A DNA stretch of 64,000 nucleotides from Hypholoma sublateritium FD-334 SS-4 (taxonomy: Eukaryota > Basidiomycota > Agaricomycetes > Agaricales > Strophariaceae). The DNA lies in NCBI GenBank assembly GCA_000827495.1, contig KN817542.1, positions 170,178 through 234,177 of the forward strand. The letters are read 5' to 3'. Shown one piece after another: positions 22,247 to 33,914 of the stretch. The notes below the pieces were generated by a model that worked only from the letters and a program-made list of their open reading frames with translations, was not told the DNA's origin and did not search any database. The position numbers and the translations under genes are program-made. How positions within the stretch are numbered: position 1 is the stretch's first letter; the number at the start of each line of letters is the position of its first letter.

Positions 22247-23060
22247 CTACGCAAATACCAGCAATATACGGCCAATGTCCTCGTGCATTACAAATCGCTG
22301 TAAGGCTGAGGAAGGGAACACCGACGTGATGCACTTGCGAGTCGAAGTAGGCTCCTCAAATGCGCCGTCTGCGTCAGGAAGGGTGTAGTGCATCAGCCAG
22401 GCATCGCGACGATGATCAACGAAGATTCCACGATTGTATCCTAAGGCCGGTGAGGGTCCGAGACTCCGATCCCACCTAAAAGAAACGGTACATCCATCAA
22501 CATCACTCTCGAGGGTACATTGACGGAGGGAAAGGTGGTGTTCTCGACTATCATGTTGAATATAGTACTGTTTCCTTCCCCCAGTGTATCCCGTACCATA
22601 TTTGCTATCACCCAGCGCCGTCTTCCATTCTTGAGGCCGACTCCTATACATATTTTCTGCCACTTTATCTATCTTCCTGATAATGAGATCTTCTCAAAGG
22701 ATTTTTTTATTGAACGTCGTTCTTCTCGGTCTCGGGCAGTTGCATCATGCTTCGAAATTTGCCACAACGAGAACGACACCACATGGCGAATGCGGGCCCG
22801 ACTTCTAATTCGCGAAAATGTTGCAGTTTCAACACAACGTCCTTGTGGAGATAATGTGGACTGTGTATGCATGCATAAGTTGACATTGACGCGATTGACC
22901 TTATAAGTACGGCCCTGGAACAAGGTTTCATCGTTACGAAGAATCGATATTTGGAAGCGTAAAATCCTTGCGAAGCAGTGAATCATTCACCTGGATAATG
23001 ACTTGCGCAGGTCTTGGTGGCCGCCAAATTGGTAGAGCTTTAATCGTGGAGATGGCTTTC
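22247..23060 (-). pseudogene. Relic of an F-box-family gene, C-terminal part
   Basis: Read on the minus strand, the sequence begins with LPIWRPPRPAQVIIQVNDSL, shifts frame, continues with ILRNDETLFQGRTYKVN, and ends with a tryptophan- and acid-rich segment (VSFRWDRSLGPSP, AWLMHYTLPDADG, MHEDIGRILLVFA) and a stop at 22247-22249. These phrases resemble the C-terminal half of another agaricomycete F-box subfamily. The F-box end is missing and at least one frameshift breaks the frame. The relic starts about 25 bp from the stop codon of RPP40, so the missing N-terminal half would overlap that gene's position. I infer a dead gene fragment. The family name rests on remembered patterns only. Confidence 0.45.
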
Positions 23061-23083
23061 CACAATTGTCATACCCGCACCGC

Positions 23084-24655
23084 CTACCCCCACCGCGCAT
23101 CTAGCTGCCCCAGACTCTCTCCCAAGCACCACTGCAGCCCCGCCCCTGCAACCGCACCACGCTCGAAGATCGCACACCACGTATCTTCTCCCTCCGCGCG
23201 CGGCACTTTCGCAGGCACCTTTGCGGGCGCTTGAAGTGCCGCGGGGATGTCGCCTGCGGCGGCGACGGAGGTGTATGGCAAGTACGACACCGGAGAGCCA
23301 GAGAGCGCGTGCGCGGCAACGCCCACAAACGGGGGGCCGGTCGGTGTATCGAGGGTGGCACTAGATAATTATGTGAATGTGAGTGGAGAGGTTAATTGAG
23401 TGGGGAGAGATTGGTACGCACGCGATGGTGTCCAGCGACTCTTTGATGAAGCTGGGTGGAAGGAGCCCGCGCCAGCGCAGATGCGTGACGTCTTGCATGT
23501 GCTTAGGCGCCGGGTGTTCGTATAGTGCGACGTAGGGGTCGACGCGGTCGTTCGCATTCAGCCTGGAGTACGAAGTACATCTAAAGGCCATAATATTCGC
23601 CAGGGAGGAAGTTCTTACCGCTGAGAGCCTAGACAAGCCATCCCTACCCACTCGAACAGGCTCTCCACCCGACAGTCCCAGTCTTCCGCTGCCTCCATTT
23701 GGACGTCGGACTCTGCATCGCCCTCAAGGCCCGGCTTCTTCTTCGACTGAGCTTTTGCCGGCGGCGTCGGGCGCGCGCAGAGGCCCAAGACAGGAACGTA
23801 CACGTCCTTCAGCTCGCGCTTTTCGGCACGAACAGCGTGCGTCTGCGCCGCGAAGGGCGGCGGGGAAGCCTGACCCCGATCTATACGGTAGTCCTCAGTA
23901 CATAGCATCAGCACAGAGTAAGACCCCATCCAAACGTACCTTTCGCACAGAACACAGCGTCCCACGTCCTCGCGCGGCGCTGGTCCCACCCTGTAAGCGC
24001 GGCCCCCACGCGCGCCTGCATCGCGGGCGAGAGCGCGTTCTTGCGCAGCGGGATATCAATGGCTAGGCGGCGTGGGTCCTATCAGCGCCGGAGGCAGCAG
24101 TAGCAGCGGAGGGGCACTGACTGTGGTGCCCGTCATGCCCCTTGAACGGCAGCTTCTGCCCGACGAGCCCCAGACGCTCGTATGCCTCCTTCGCGACGGA
24201 CAGAGTGAGGTGCCCACGCGGGTCTACGCACCACGCGTCTTCGTCGTTTGCGGCGGCACTCACGATTAAGAGGGAGCTGGGATCGAGTTGAAGGTCAGAC
24301 ACCCGTCCTCATTGGGTACAACGCACGGGTGACATACCTCTCGCCCTCAACCGCGTTTACAAACGTCGGCGCGGTGGTCACCACCTCCGAAAGCGTGACG
24401 CTGCATGTGCCATAGTGCGTCTCTAGCACGCCAAGCTGCGCGAGCAGCACCGCATTCGCAGGGAAGACTACATCAAGCTGCGCGCGGTGTGTTCGGGATA
24501 CGTTGATATCTTCAAAGGCGAAGCCGCCGGTGCATGAAAACAGAACACACCTGTTGGGTGAACGGATGGCACGCGGCGAGCGACGCAATTTTTGGCGAGG
24601 GGAGGGCGCCGACGCTGACCTTGAGGCGCCTTTTTTCTGCGGGAGGTATGTTCAT
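23084..24655 (-). CDS. RPP40: RNase P/MRP protein subunit Rpp40
   Basis: Rpp40 is a protein subunit of nuclear RNase P (tRNA 5' maturation) and RNase MRP in animals and many fungi. Seven exons on the minus strand (24551-24655, 24338-24477, 24122-24276, 23940-24062, 23619-23880, 23422-23562, 23084-23360) give 400 residues and all phases agree. The family pattern is visible: ANDEDAWCVDPRGHLTLSV followed by EAYERLGLVGQ, which corresponds to the human DEDNTVALLPNGKLILSLDK region. Later come CRVESLFEWVGM, LRWRGLLPPSFI and a near-terminal SGSPVSY. Human Rpp40 is 363 residues. The start was chosen because its exon alone brings in HPFTQQ in frame with LDVVFP. A predicted frame beginning at 24588 would start inside intron 1 and is wrong. 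Confidence 0.88.
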
Positions 24656-25132
24656 TTGAATCAGGATCAAGGCCGAGGCCTAAGGTTGGATGAAGGCAAC
24701 TGGAAAATGATCGCGCGGTTGACCCGGACCGTCGACGTCAACATGGGCCTCAGGTGGAATTCCAGGCTCTTCAGCTCGTCGCGGCCGCAAGTGAAGGACA
24801 TCAAGCGAAGCAGAGTATTTTTCGCGGGTGTTACTGAACCCTTATATTTTCAGTACAACCTCCGGCCAAGGGTAGGTACAATTACATTTTAGTCGTATGT
24901 GACGAAATAAGCCCTAAATCTACGAATTCTAAGAAAGATAACCGCACATAAACGTGGATGCTGGGACGTATGCAGGGGTAGTAAATAACATTACGCAGCG
25001 AGTCGCTGGCCGTCCGGTTTATGCAGGATGTGGATATAAATGTCGGATGCTGAAGTAGGAATGCAAGGTATGGGTGGGGAAGCAAAGCAATGTGCGATGG
25101 AACGAGAGCGAGGGATGGATGGCATGCCACGC
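24656..25132. other. Gap between RPP40 and HMG-CoA synthase
   Basis: Contains the presumed RPP40 promoter and the 3' region of HMG-CoA synthase, both minus-strand genes. No other gene is seen. Confidence 0.45.
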
Positions 25133-26779
25133 TTAGGCGACGGGCGCACGGACGTACTTGCGGCGGAATTTGTTGTCCACGCTTTCCAGGTAGTATGATC
25201 CAGGCCATATGTTGTCAACGGACCCCTCGGGTGTGTACCCTGACGCGTTGTGGTTCTTCTCGCGAAGCTGAGAAATCATCAGTATTGCATAAGACAAAGA
25301 AGTATGGAATACACATACAGCAAGGGCATCGACAAAGTCCTGGCAAGGCACGACCATCATCTGCGCAAGACGGTCGAGGAGATCCATCTTCTGCTTGATC
25401 TCAGAGGTATCACCCTTGACGCGGAGCGTCCAGAAACTCGACGCGCATCCACTTCCAAACGAGAACAAGCTGACACGCTTGTTGAGAAGAGTCTCCGGCT
25501 CGACGGACGCAAGCAGTGACGCGAGGCAGCCGTACAGGGACGCGGTATACATGTTTCCGAGGCGGCGCGAGCATGCCATGCCGGGGTCGGTCTTCTGGGA
25601 GAACGACGCTTTCGAGGCGGCGACGAACACCTTCTCGACGTTCTTGTCGGTGAGTGAGGCAGCGTGCGACATGGCGAGAAGTGCGTCAGGTTCGGGGACA
25701 TTGGCAAAGCGGGGAGCCTTGGGGTTCGCGACGAAGTCGCTGAACAGCAGACGCGCATGGCCCTTGACGGCCTGTTTGCCATAGGGGCTGTGGAAGATGG
25801 CGTAGTCTACGTCCTCCAGCGAGAAGCCAGCATCGGTGGCCTTCTCGGCGTGGCCGTTCAACTGTGAGCGCTTCGCAGCCTTGGCGAGCTTCTCCCGGAA
25901 AACAGCGTACGCTGCATCGAGGGCAGCGACGTACGTCACGACAGACACGGGGCCATCGACCTCCGGATACTCCGAAGAAAGGTTGGGCTTGTAGAAGTCG
26001 TACGTGTTCGCCATATAGGTTCCATGAATAGCTGTGACAGATGGAATAGAATTAGAACAGAGCGAGAAAAGGGCCCGACCATGTGCTTACGTTCGAAGAC
26101 CACAGGGGCGTTGGGGCCAATCAACATGGCACATGCACCTGCACCGCCAGCAGGGCGAGCAGCTCCCTCTGCGTACACAGCAATGTCACCGGAGACAACG
26201 ATTGCGTTGCGGCCGTCCCAAGAACTCGACTCGATCCAGTTAATGGCGTTGAAGAGCGCGGCCGTTCCACCGTAGCAAGCGTTCTTCGAGTCGATACCCT
26301 CAATGTCGAAGTTACCAGACTCGGCAAAGAGGTCCATAAGGGTGGTCTTGACCGATTTCGACTTGTCGATGATAGTCTCAGTGCCGACTTCGATGCGGCC
26401 GATGGACTTGGGGTCGATGTTGAACTTCTCGAGCAGCCCGGAGACGGCTGGACGCGTCCTTTAGCAACACGAAGTGAACAGCGGTGAGAGGTACGTACCA
26501 TTCAGAGCGAAAGAGTTGATGTCTTCGCGGTCATCTGGCCAGGCCATGTACTCCTGGCCGAGACCAATGGTGTATTTACCCTTCGACACACCGTCAAACA
26601 CCTCGAGATCACTCTCAGAGATGCACTAGCGTCAGAAACGACGTCAGGAGACGTGTCAAGGTATATTAAATCAATGGACGTACACGACGGGGGAAGTAGA
26701 CGTCCATGGCGAGGACACCGACATCCTTGGGGCGGGGGATCTCAGCGTCGACGGAAGGCGCGTTCAGTGGGACGGTCAT
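25133..26779 (-). CDS. ERG13: Hydroxymethylglutaryl-CoA synthase
   Basis: The enzyme condenses acetoacetyl-CoA with acetyl-CoA to HMG-CoA, the committed supply step of the mevalonate pathway to ergosterol and terpenoids. Five exons (26684-26779, 26499-26625, 26091-26447, 25319-26031, 25133-25267) give 475 residues, normal for fungi. Catalytic residues are present: Glu98 in EVGTET, Cys132 in SKNACYGGT, and His274 in FHSPYGK. Other family text includes [39 protein letters not shown] and a closing [10 protein letters not shown]. There is no targeting sequence, consistent with the cytosolic enzyme. Many wood-decay fungi make large terpenoid sets, which would depend on this step, but no terpene synthase is in the window. 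Confidence 0.97.
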
Positions 26780-28325
26780 TTTGAGAAAGAGGATATTGCA
26801 ATAGATGGGGGTAGTAAAGAATGCAGGTGGAAGGAATACCAAATATCCCCAAGTTAAATAGGAAACGGTATGAGCTGAGGAAAATAAAGCGAAACCTGCC
26901 AAAAATAAATATGGTACGATTCGGGCCAATAAGCGATCAAAACAGTCGAACCAAACTGCCCCTTGACCAGAACTACTACATATGCACTGCCAGCAGGTCT
27001 TCTCACCACCGTTTTCGCCGTCGATCCCTACCGTCGAGCTCTGCCGCCGATGTCAAGCCCGCGGGTAGTGCATAGTCCGGCCACTGCTGGAATGCCATGC
27101 GGCCGCATATAATTAAAACTTCCTTACAACTTTCCAGGTATCGGAGTAACGAATCAGCATGGTACGATATGTACGGCCGTACGATAACTGCAAACGGCAA
27201 CTTGGATTATGAGAGAGAACATAATCGGAAGCGGGACACCACCACAATTACGTCTGTTGCCCTTTTTCGACAAGAAAGCTCGTCATGCCACAAGCCCTAG
27301 CTCGCATGCGGGTACCCTTGCATTCCTACTCAAGGCGCCTTTGAACGTTCGCAGGTGTACTTCCTTCCGTCCCGAAGTCAACCCTCCCGTGTGTCGATGC
27401 TGGATCAGCTATACACGCGCGTGACCTCGCTTCCCCATTTTGTGGAGACAACGAACCGATCCAACCGGGCGCCAGATCTATTGTGCCATCGTCATAATTA
27501 TGCATCGGTGGGCGCCTGGTGCTCCGAAGGGCCCACGCTATCTTTTGTATAGGTGTGTAGTACTAGATGGCCCTACCATATGATTATGTGCGTGGCTTTT
27601 TCCGCGTCCATCCTCTGTTCGTGTTGGCTTTATATTCTCTGGTGAGGGTGTATCGTTTTCTGTAAATTGCTCGTGTCCCGAAGCCTGCGGGACGGCGATC
27701 AAGTTCTTACCTTGGTGAGCATTCAAAAAGACGGATTGGTACTGGCTAGGAACTGAGTGGTTATGTGCTTTTGATCCTAGCTTGTCGCGCTGCGCAAGGA
27801 TGGTTCTCCTTCAGTCTACATACGAGCTATTTCCGAGAAAACACTGGCGTCGTTATTAATGCATGACAAGTGAATATGCAAGTTTGGAGCGCCTGAATCG
27901 GCTGACTTCAATTCCTTCCAACTGGAACTACCCATATTATCGAACGAGATTTAATTCTTTACCGATGCTTCGCTGGTAAATTAATCCAGGGTTCTTTAAC
28001 TTTAACCGTTTTTATTCTGGGTTGCTCGGCGATTCCTTGCTGCGGCCGAGGTCGAACTGTATGAACCATATGGTACCGTCGTTCCATTTGACTGCTAGAC
28101 TGGGGCTCAATCTCACCAATACCGTATGGAAAGCAGGTACGTCGAAGCCAAAGGTTCCCTCCAATGATATCGTGTTGCTCGCAGCACTAAGAAAAATGTA
28201 ATAATGGCCCACGCCAAGATGGGTAAGGAACGAGATGAATGAGATAGCAAGTATAACCAGCACGCCCAAAGGGAAGAGGTAAAATCTAAGCCGTACAACA
28301 TACAGTTTTTGCAAGAACTCAGCAT
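26780..28325. other. Intergenic region without recognisable gene
   Basis: 1.5 kb with the HMG-CoA synthase promoter at its left end. No supported coding exon, RNA gene or clear repeat was found. Confidence 0.5.
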
Positions 28326-29215
28326 CTAAACTGTTATGCTGCTCCCGTATAGCCCTGCCCGCAAAGTAAGTCGATGCTCTGTACACTGCAGTTGCCAAAA
28401 CACTCACAGTACTTGGACGTGTATTTGACAGAAATAGGCGCTGAGCCAGCCGTGCACTGAGAAACAAAAAATGAACACCATCCGGTATGTCTTAAAGCCG
28501 GAGAAACGAACCGAGGCCGGTGGCTGTCCGCCCTTGGTGTTCATGCGGTAGATCGACGTCGCGAGCCCGCCGGTGACGTTCTTTAGTTGCAGCCAGTCGA
28601 CGTCCTGGCTCCCTGTCGGCGCGGGGAGATCGCCGACCTTCGCCGCGAGCACGAACGCGTTTGGGTTCCCCTTTGCGCTCGCGCCACGGAAGTCCCACAC
28701 GGGACTCAGCCCCGTGCCGGACGGCGACGTGACGAAGTAGTGCGCGCCCATAAGCGGGTTGCAGCCGTTCGCGCTGGCGCCGAGGCGCGGTACTGCAGTC
28801 GACTTAGACGCGTTCCAGACTGCGAAAGCCTGGTCCTGGATGGCGTTGAACGCAGCGGGGACCGCGGAGAGGCACGAGAGATCGTACAGGTCCGCAACGG
28901 CACCGATGGAGCTATAAAAAGGGGAGGAATCAATATTATTATGGGACTAAGTTTAGATAAAATGACTGACGCGTATGTACCTGCCGTTGAGCAGGTGTAG
29001 TTCTGTACACCGACGCCGAGCAGCACAAAGGATGCGCTAGTGGTCGGGTTCGTAAGGACCGTCTGGTTGGCGGGCACAGTCAGTGTCTGTTTGATGGCGC
29101 ATGTGCGCTTTCCGGAGAGGGGGGATCCTAGACCAGCGGGAGGGGGACTGAATTGGGGCGCAGCGATGGCGGCGGAGGCGGCCAGGACAAGAGTGGCAAA
29201 GAGTGCGAAGGTCAT
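28326..29215 (-). CDS. Secreted DUF3455-family protein
   Basis: Four exons (28971-29215, 28512-28911, 28408-28456, 28326-28354) encode 240 residues. A signal peptide is clear (residues 1 to about 19, FALFATLVLAASAAIAA). The mature part has the DUF3455 pattern: a short Pro-rich linker, TLTVPANQT, VLLGVGVQNYTCS, a middle SCLS, GAHYFVTSPSGTGLSPVWDF, LPAPT with VDWLQLKNVTG, and GGQPPASC near the end, closing with KYTSKYWLYG. These proteins are abundant in fungal secretomes. Their function is unknown, and some database entries carry an unsupported malate dehydrogenase label. Two tiny 3' exons (49 and 29 bp) encode the conserved end, so single-frame predictions miss them. Confidence 0.9.
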
Positions 29216-30730
29216 TTTATTTTTAGATGAAGGGGCGCAATAAGGAACGGCTTGAATGTTATTCAAGGAGGCTGAAGTCGACCCGCTGGGTAGACAATCA
29301 CAGAAGAAATGGGAAGGGAAAGAGCGACAGGACACGAAAGAACCGGAAAGAATGGACAGCCAAGTTTTCTGGCGGATATTACATTACCTTGCTCTTTTTA
29401 TCCTCAACCCATACAGTCAGGGTGAAAGTGATCTAAGATGAAACTCGCCTCTTGCAAGTTGGCCCTGATTTTTCTCTGATTGGAGAGCTGGCGTTGCTGC
29501 GTGGCTCGCTCTCGTCTTACTCCGCAAACAAAGATTTGCCCGCCGTTTCACATGAAAATTCAAATAATTCAATACTAAAATTATGGGAGCATGCCTACGC
29601 ATGTAGGTCACGGTGGAGGCTTTTGAAATTGTAGGAAGTTTTTTACTGGTAAGCTAAGCTACATACCCAAGTTCTGAAACTAAATGTATCACTGCAGGAA
29701 ATTTCCTATTGGCATTATTGTGAATCCCTTTTCACCTGTGATCGACCAACCAGCCAACCAGCATTAAAAAAGCCCTCGTCTCTTGTGTTGCGTGCATCGG
29801 TAATAGATACGATAAAACGGGTGTGTTATGTACTTTTGACGTTTGGCGTCAGACTACTGATACAAAAATCAAGAAAACAAAAGCCCGGAGGAGTTCACTT
29901 GGCAGTATCTGAGAGTATTGTCGGCGGAACTCTTTGGGTACGCAACCCTGAAGCCTGTTTACATGGCTCGTGTCCCAGCCGGCTTTCAATTACTTGACTC
30001 GCCGCCGGTAGCCGCAATTGCTCGACATCTGTCATTTATGCACTACAACTTGCCGTAGATATCATTGAAGCTATTAGACCGACTAAAATACGAGGTCGAG
30101 ATTGAGATGGAATTGCACGTATGTGTATGCTTGAATCTACCACAACTCCAGTCATCCATGTTTATTCAGCGACTAAGTTGATAATAATTCGTTTATATGA
30201 GTCGCTAATCAGTGGTACACATCTTGTGCACATTCCACGTTTGCGACATTGTGGGGGAAACGAGAGATATTTTGGAATTGTTTGTAGCCTTCACAGGCGG
30301 TCCTGACGTCTAAAGTCTAAAAGGGACAATTAATGTTGGCAAGCCAACCCCCAATTACTATGCACCATTTCGATATCTATTACTCGTTTAGTTGGGATCA
30401 AGCGCCCAACAATTAGCGACAAATGAATATTGTGAAAAGGTGATTGGATGCTCAGCTACCACGGAGCGTACAGCAGAGGAAATGCATGGTGAGAGGCTGT
30501 TTTCAAGACGGTCCGAAAGGCTGTACTACTAATACGTGCAGCCTGAGGACCACGAAAAATCGAAGCAAACATAATCACATTGGACGTGGCGTAGTGGCTT
30601 ATTTAAATTTAAAAGACGGCGGGATATGTCAAAATCGGTGGCAGTTGAATATTTGAATGTTGATCTATCGTGTTGGGTTTCGTCGTTCACGCGCATAGGT
30701 GTGATAACCTGAGGCTATGAAACACCGGAA
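29216..30730. other. Intergenic region without recognisable gene
   Basis: 1.5 kb of AT-richer DNA. It must contain the DUF3455 promoter on the left and the 3' flank of the first monooxygenase on the right. No coding exon was supported. Confidence 0.5.
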
Positions 30731-32649
30731 TCATTGAGAGCCATATCGCGGCTTTGATTGTATGTCTGCGGGGATTACTGTCCCAGACCTGGCGACAATT
30801 TTCGTCTGCTTCAAGCGGCCGAGGTATGGTCCATCGTCTTCGTTTCGAATGTAATAAGCCCAATCGGCTGTGCTGTCTGACTCGACTTGGGAGCGCCCGT
30901 TCCCGAGGAACGCAAACCGATTTCCCTTGTACTTGAAATCCCAGTCTTCGTATCGAGGGTCGGAAATCGCTTCCAGATAATGCAGTGTGCTCCCAGGCCA
31001 AAGAGCCGTCACCTTTCCAGACGCGCTGTTGTTCTTGTACCAGGATTTGCATTCGTGCTCCCAAACGGTGGCCTTCATGAATTCGTCTTTGAAGGCAATG
31101 AAATCTTGCACGGCGTCAATTTTCGGGCTGAAGCTGTGTATATTCTCTGTCTGCCAACGGTTGATCATTCTGAGCATGTAATCGGCTTGTGCCTCTGCAG
31201 GAAATTCGTCAGTGTACTGCTCGTCCATTGAGATCATCTAAACTCACCCATGGCGACAAGCAGCGGTCCGTTACCGCTGGGGCTATTTGGGCCAATAAAC
31301 ATGAAATAATTGGGGAACCCGTGCGCTGCAATTCCGAGATACGACTGTGCTTCACTCGCCCAAGCATCTTGGAGATTTTTCCCGCCCAGACCAATCAACG
31401 GAAAACGTGGTTTGAATGACGTATCGAACCCGGTGGCGCAGATCAAAACGTCAATAGGATATTCCTGGCCAGTGGACACACATCCCTTGGCGGTGATCTT
31501 CTCGATTTCTCCGAATACAACCTCCACCTTGTCGGAAGCAAGCATCTCCAAATAGCCAATGCCGGGCGTGAGTCGTCGACAACCTACTGGCCAAGTAGGT
31601 ATGACAAGCTTTTGGAGGTCATCGGAGATCTGCAGCTTATCTTGCATCATTTTTTTCATAGCGTCGAAGGTCTGCTTCTGTCCGGGAGAATCCGTGATAA
31701 AAATTTGGAACAGCTCGTTCATGTTTTTTTCCAGCGTCTTGCGGTACGCTAGGTGAGCCTGAGGATCCGAGGCGTATTTCTGGCGCTCTTCCTCTGGGTA
31801 TATGCGTGACTCAAACCCTCGCGTCGGCGACACCCATGTTGGAGAGCGGATGAAAGTGGTAATTTTGGCGACCTCAGGACTAATTGCGGGAAGGACCTGA
31901 ATTCCTGAGGAACTGAATATCGTTAACGCCATGCATCACGGACTTTCTTTCGAAAAATTTGATATAGGACATACCCATTTCCAATCAGACCAACATGCTT
32001 GCCTTCGAGGTTGACTGATGAATCCCACCTCGCCGTGTGGAGAACAGGACCTTTGAAGTCGTGCAATCCGGGAATCGTCGGCCATTTCCAGGCATTCAAA
32101 ACACCAACGGCGCTGATAAAAATATCGCAGGAGTCGTGCATCACTGATCCGTTCTCGAGGTTTGCTATATCGACGTCCCACTGGCCTGTCTTGTCGTTCC
32201 AAACTGCTCCAGATACTTGATGTCGGAGCTTGATGTACTTGTGGAGCTCATATTTCTTAGCAAAAGAAAGAAAATAGTCGCGGATTTCGCGTGAACCAGA
32301 GTACACCGACGACCAGTTTGGGTTGGGCTCAAATGTATAGGTATAAACATGTGCAGGAATATCACAGGCACATCTGCCGCTCACAAGGTGACGGTTAAGT
32401 AATACGTAGAAGGACGGTAACAAACAAAATGACGCACCCGGGATATGTGTTCTCGAGCCAGGTTCCAGAGATGTCTTCGTTCTTTTCATATATCATGAGC
32501 TCAAAGTTATCGAATGAGCGCTGCAATTTATACGCTAATAACAAGCCAGATGCTCCGGCACCAACGCATATTATCTTCAGATGCTTTGGTTCATGGATTG
32601 GGTTCGGGTAATTGGTAGTGAAAGTAGCGTGGGAGTCGTTCTGGGACAT
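30731..32649 (-). CDS. Baeyer-Villiger-type flavin monooxygenase, paralogue 1
   Basis: Class B flavin monooxygenases use FAD, NADPH and O2 to insert oxygen, often turning ketones into esters or lactones. Four exons (32438-32649, 31975-32373, 31248-31912, 30731-31194) give 579 residues. The FAD site GAGASG is at residues 30-35. The Baeyer-Villiger fingerprint F-x-G-x3-H-x3-W-D fits FKGPVLHTARWD at 177-188, directly before the NADPH site GLIGNGSSG that spans intron 2. The flavin-domain text GTWLENTYPGCACDIPAH and late motif LICATGFD are also typical. No membrane anchor is visible. The substrate is unknown. Paralogue 2 lies 1.3 kb away in the same orientation and paralogue 3 is at 55.7 kb. Confidence 0.93.
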
Positions 32650-33914
32650 ATTTGAGGGATGATAAGTAGTAAGTATTGCTAGGCTCCAATTCAATCGCAT
32701 TCTCACTACTTATAGAGCCCACTTACTAAGAGGTCATGGGAAACAAATATATATAGACGCGTTAATCCTTTCGGTTGGAATGGTCTACCGGTTTAAAAAG
32801 CCTGGTATACTTATGCGACGATAAAAATCAGTCTTTGGACATTGAAGAGGAGCTCCGGCACAAGCAATCCCTAGTACCGATCCGGATCCGGACGCAAGAT
32901 ACGGAATTTCAAATGCCAATTGGGACAAAGAACCAAAAGGCCAAAACAGAAGTACGCACATAAAATGAAGCATCTTGAGGCACTGTTTAGACAAGAGGAA
33001 GTTCGAGGATGCCAGTGAATGTACATAGTTTTTTACTAAATTTTAGACCCAATTTAGACCAAGTAAGTATAATAAACCTATTTCAAGCCACTTTCTCTCT
33101 GCTAGGCAATGAGGTCGTTACAAGGCCTTTACTAATGATAACAACCAAAATTAAATAAAAGAGAACTAAACTTTGACTTTTGCGAAATGTACTGCACGAT
33201 CGTCCAGCGATTCAAGCCGGGCCGGACCCCCGCTCCAAGGTGGATTGGTGGCATGTCACATGTCACACGACTCTTCGCAATGCGCATTCTTCCTTCATGA
33301 CCGACTCGAGACAAACAGGACTGGGAGCAGCCTGCAAATACGGGCGACACATTCTCGGGAGGCCACTATGTTGTCATCAGGAAGCTCGGATTGGGCCATT
33401 TCAACTCGGTGGCGTGGCTCGTAAAGGAACAAAAGTATAGCGCCCTTTTGGCGCCCTTCGCTGGTAAATCTTTGTCTCATGGTCTCCCTGGTATTGAGCT
33501 CCGCGATGTAACAAAGAAACACTGGATGAGATCAAATACTGCAGCTTCTGCCACCGACCGCGTAATCCATTCGCGACTCGCTCACACCTCATCATCGTTC
33601 TCGTCCACTTCCGGCACGAAGACCCTATTCACCGAACGGCATTCAGGCTGTGTTTTTTTCTGGGTGGTCTAGCTGGCTTCATTAAGCGGTACCAAAACAA
33701 GGGCGTTCCAATGCCCTCGTCCGCCGCCGTACTGCGGGCTAGACTACCATTAAATACACCTGTCACCGCCTCACTGAGCTCGCTGTGCCCCTTTCCGAGT
33801 CCTACTCCACCGATATAACTACTCAAGTTTTCTATCAGGCAATTGCAAACCCGTATCAACCATTATGCATATGAATGATAGTCTTTCATCTTTGCCTTTG
33901 GAAGGAAGATCTAC
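32650..33914. other. Gap between monooxygenase paralogues 1 and 2
   Basis: The left part should be the promoter of paralogue 1. A run like TATATATAG lies near 32745, about 100 bp upstream of the start codon. No gene is seen in the rest. Confidence 0.4.

Noticed and set aside
24295..24588. Alternative start of RPP40 at 24588
   Set aside because: This start lies inside intron 1. The upstream exon from 24655 gives HPFTQQ in frame with LDVVFP, as expected for the family.
28012..28467. 151-codon minus-strand frame with apparent hydrophobic helices
   Set aside because: It reads through introns and 3' exons of the DUF3455 gene in the wrong frame; the spliced model explains the conserved C-terminus.
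33180..33672. + strand frames between the two monooxygenase genes
   Set aside because: Short overlapping frames without motifs; the interval is better read as promoter and 3' flank.
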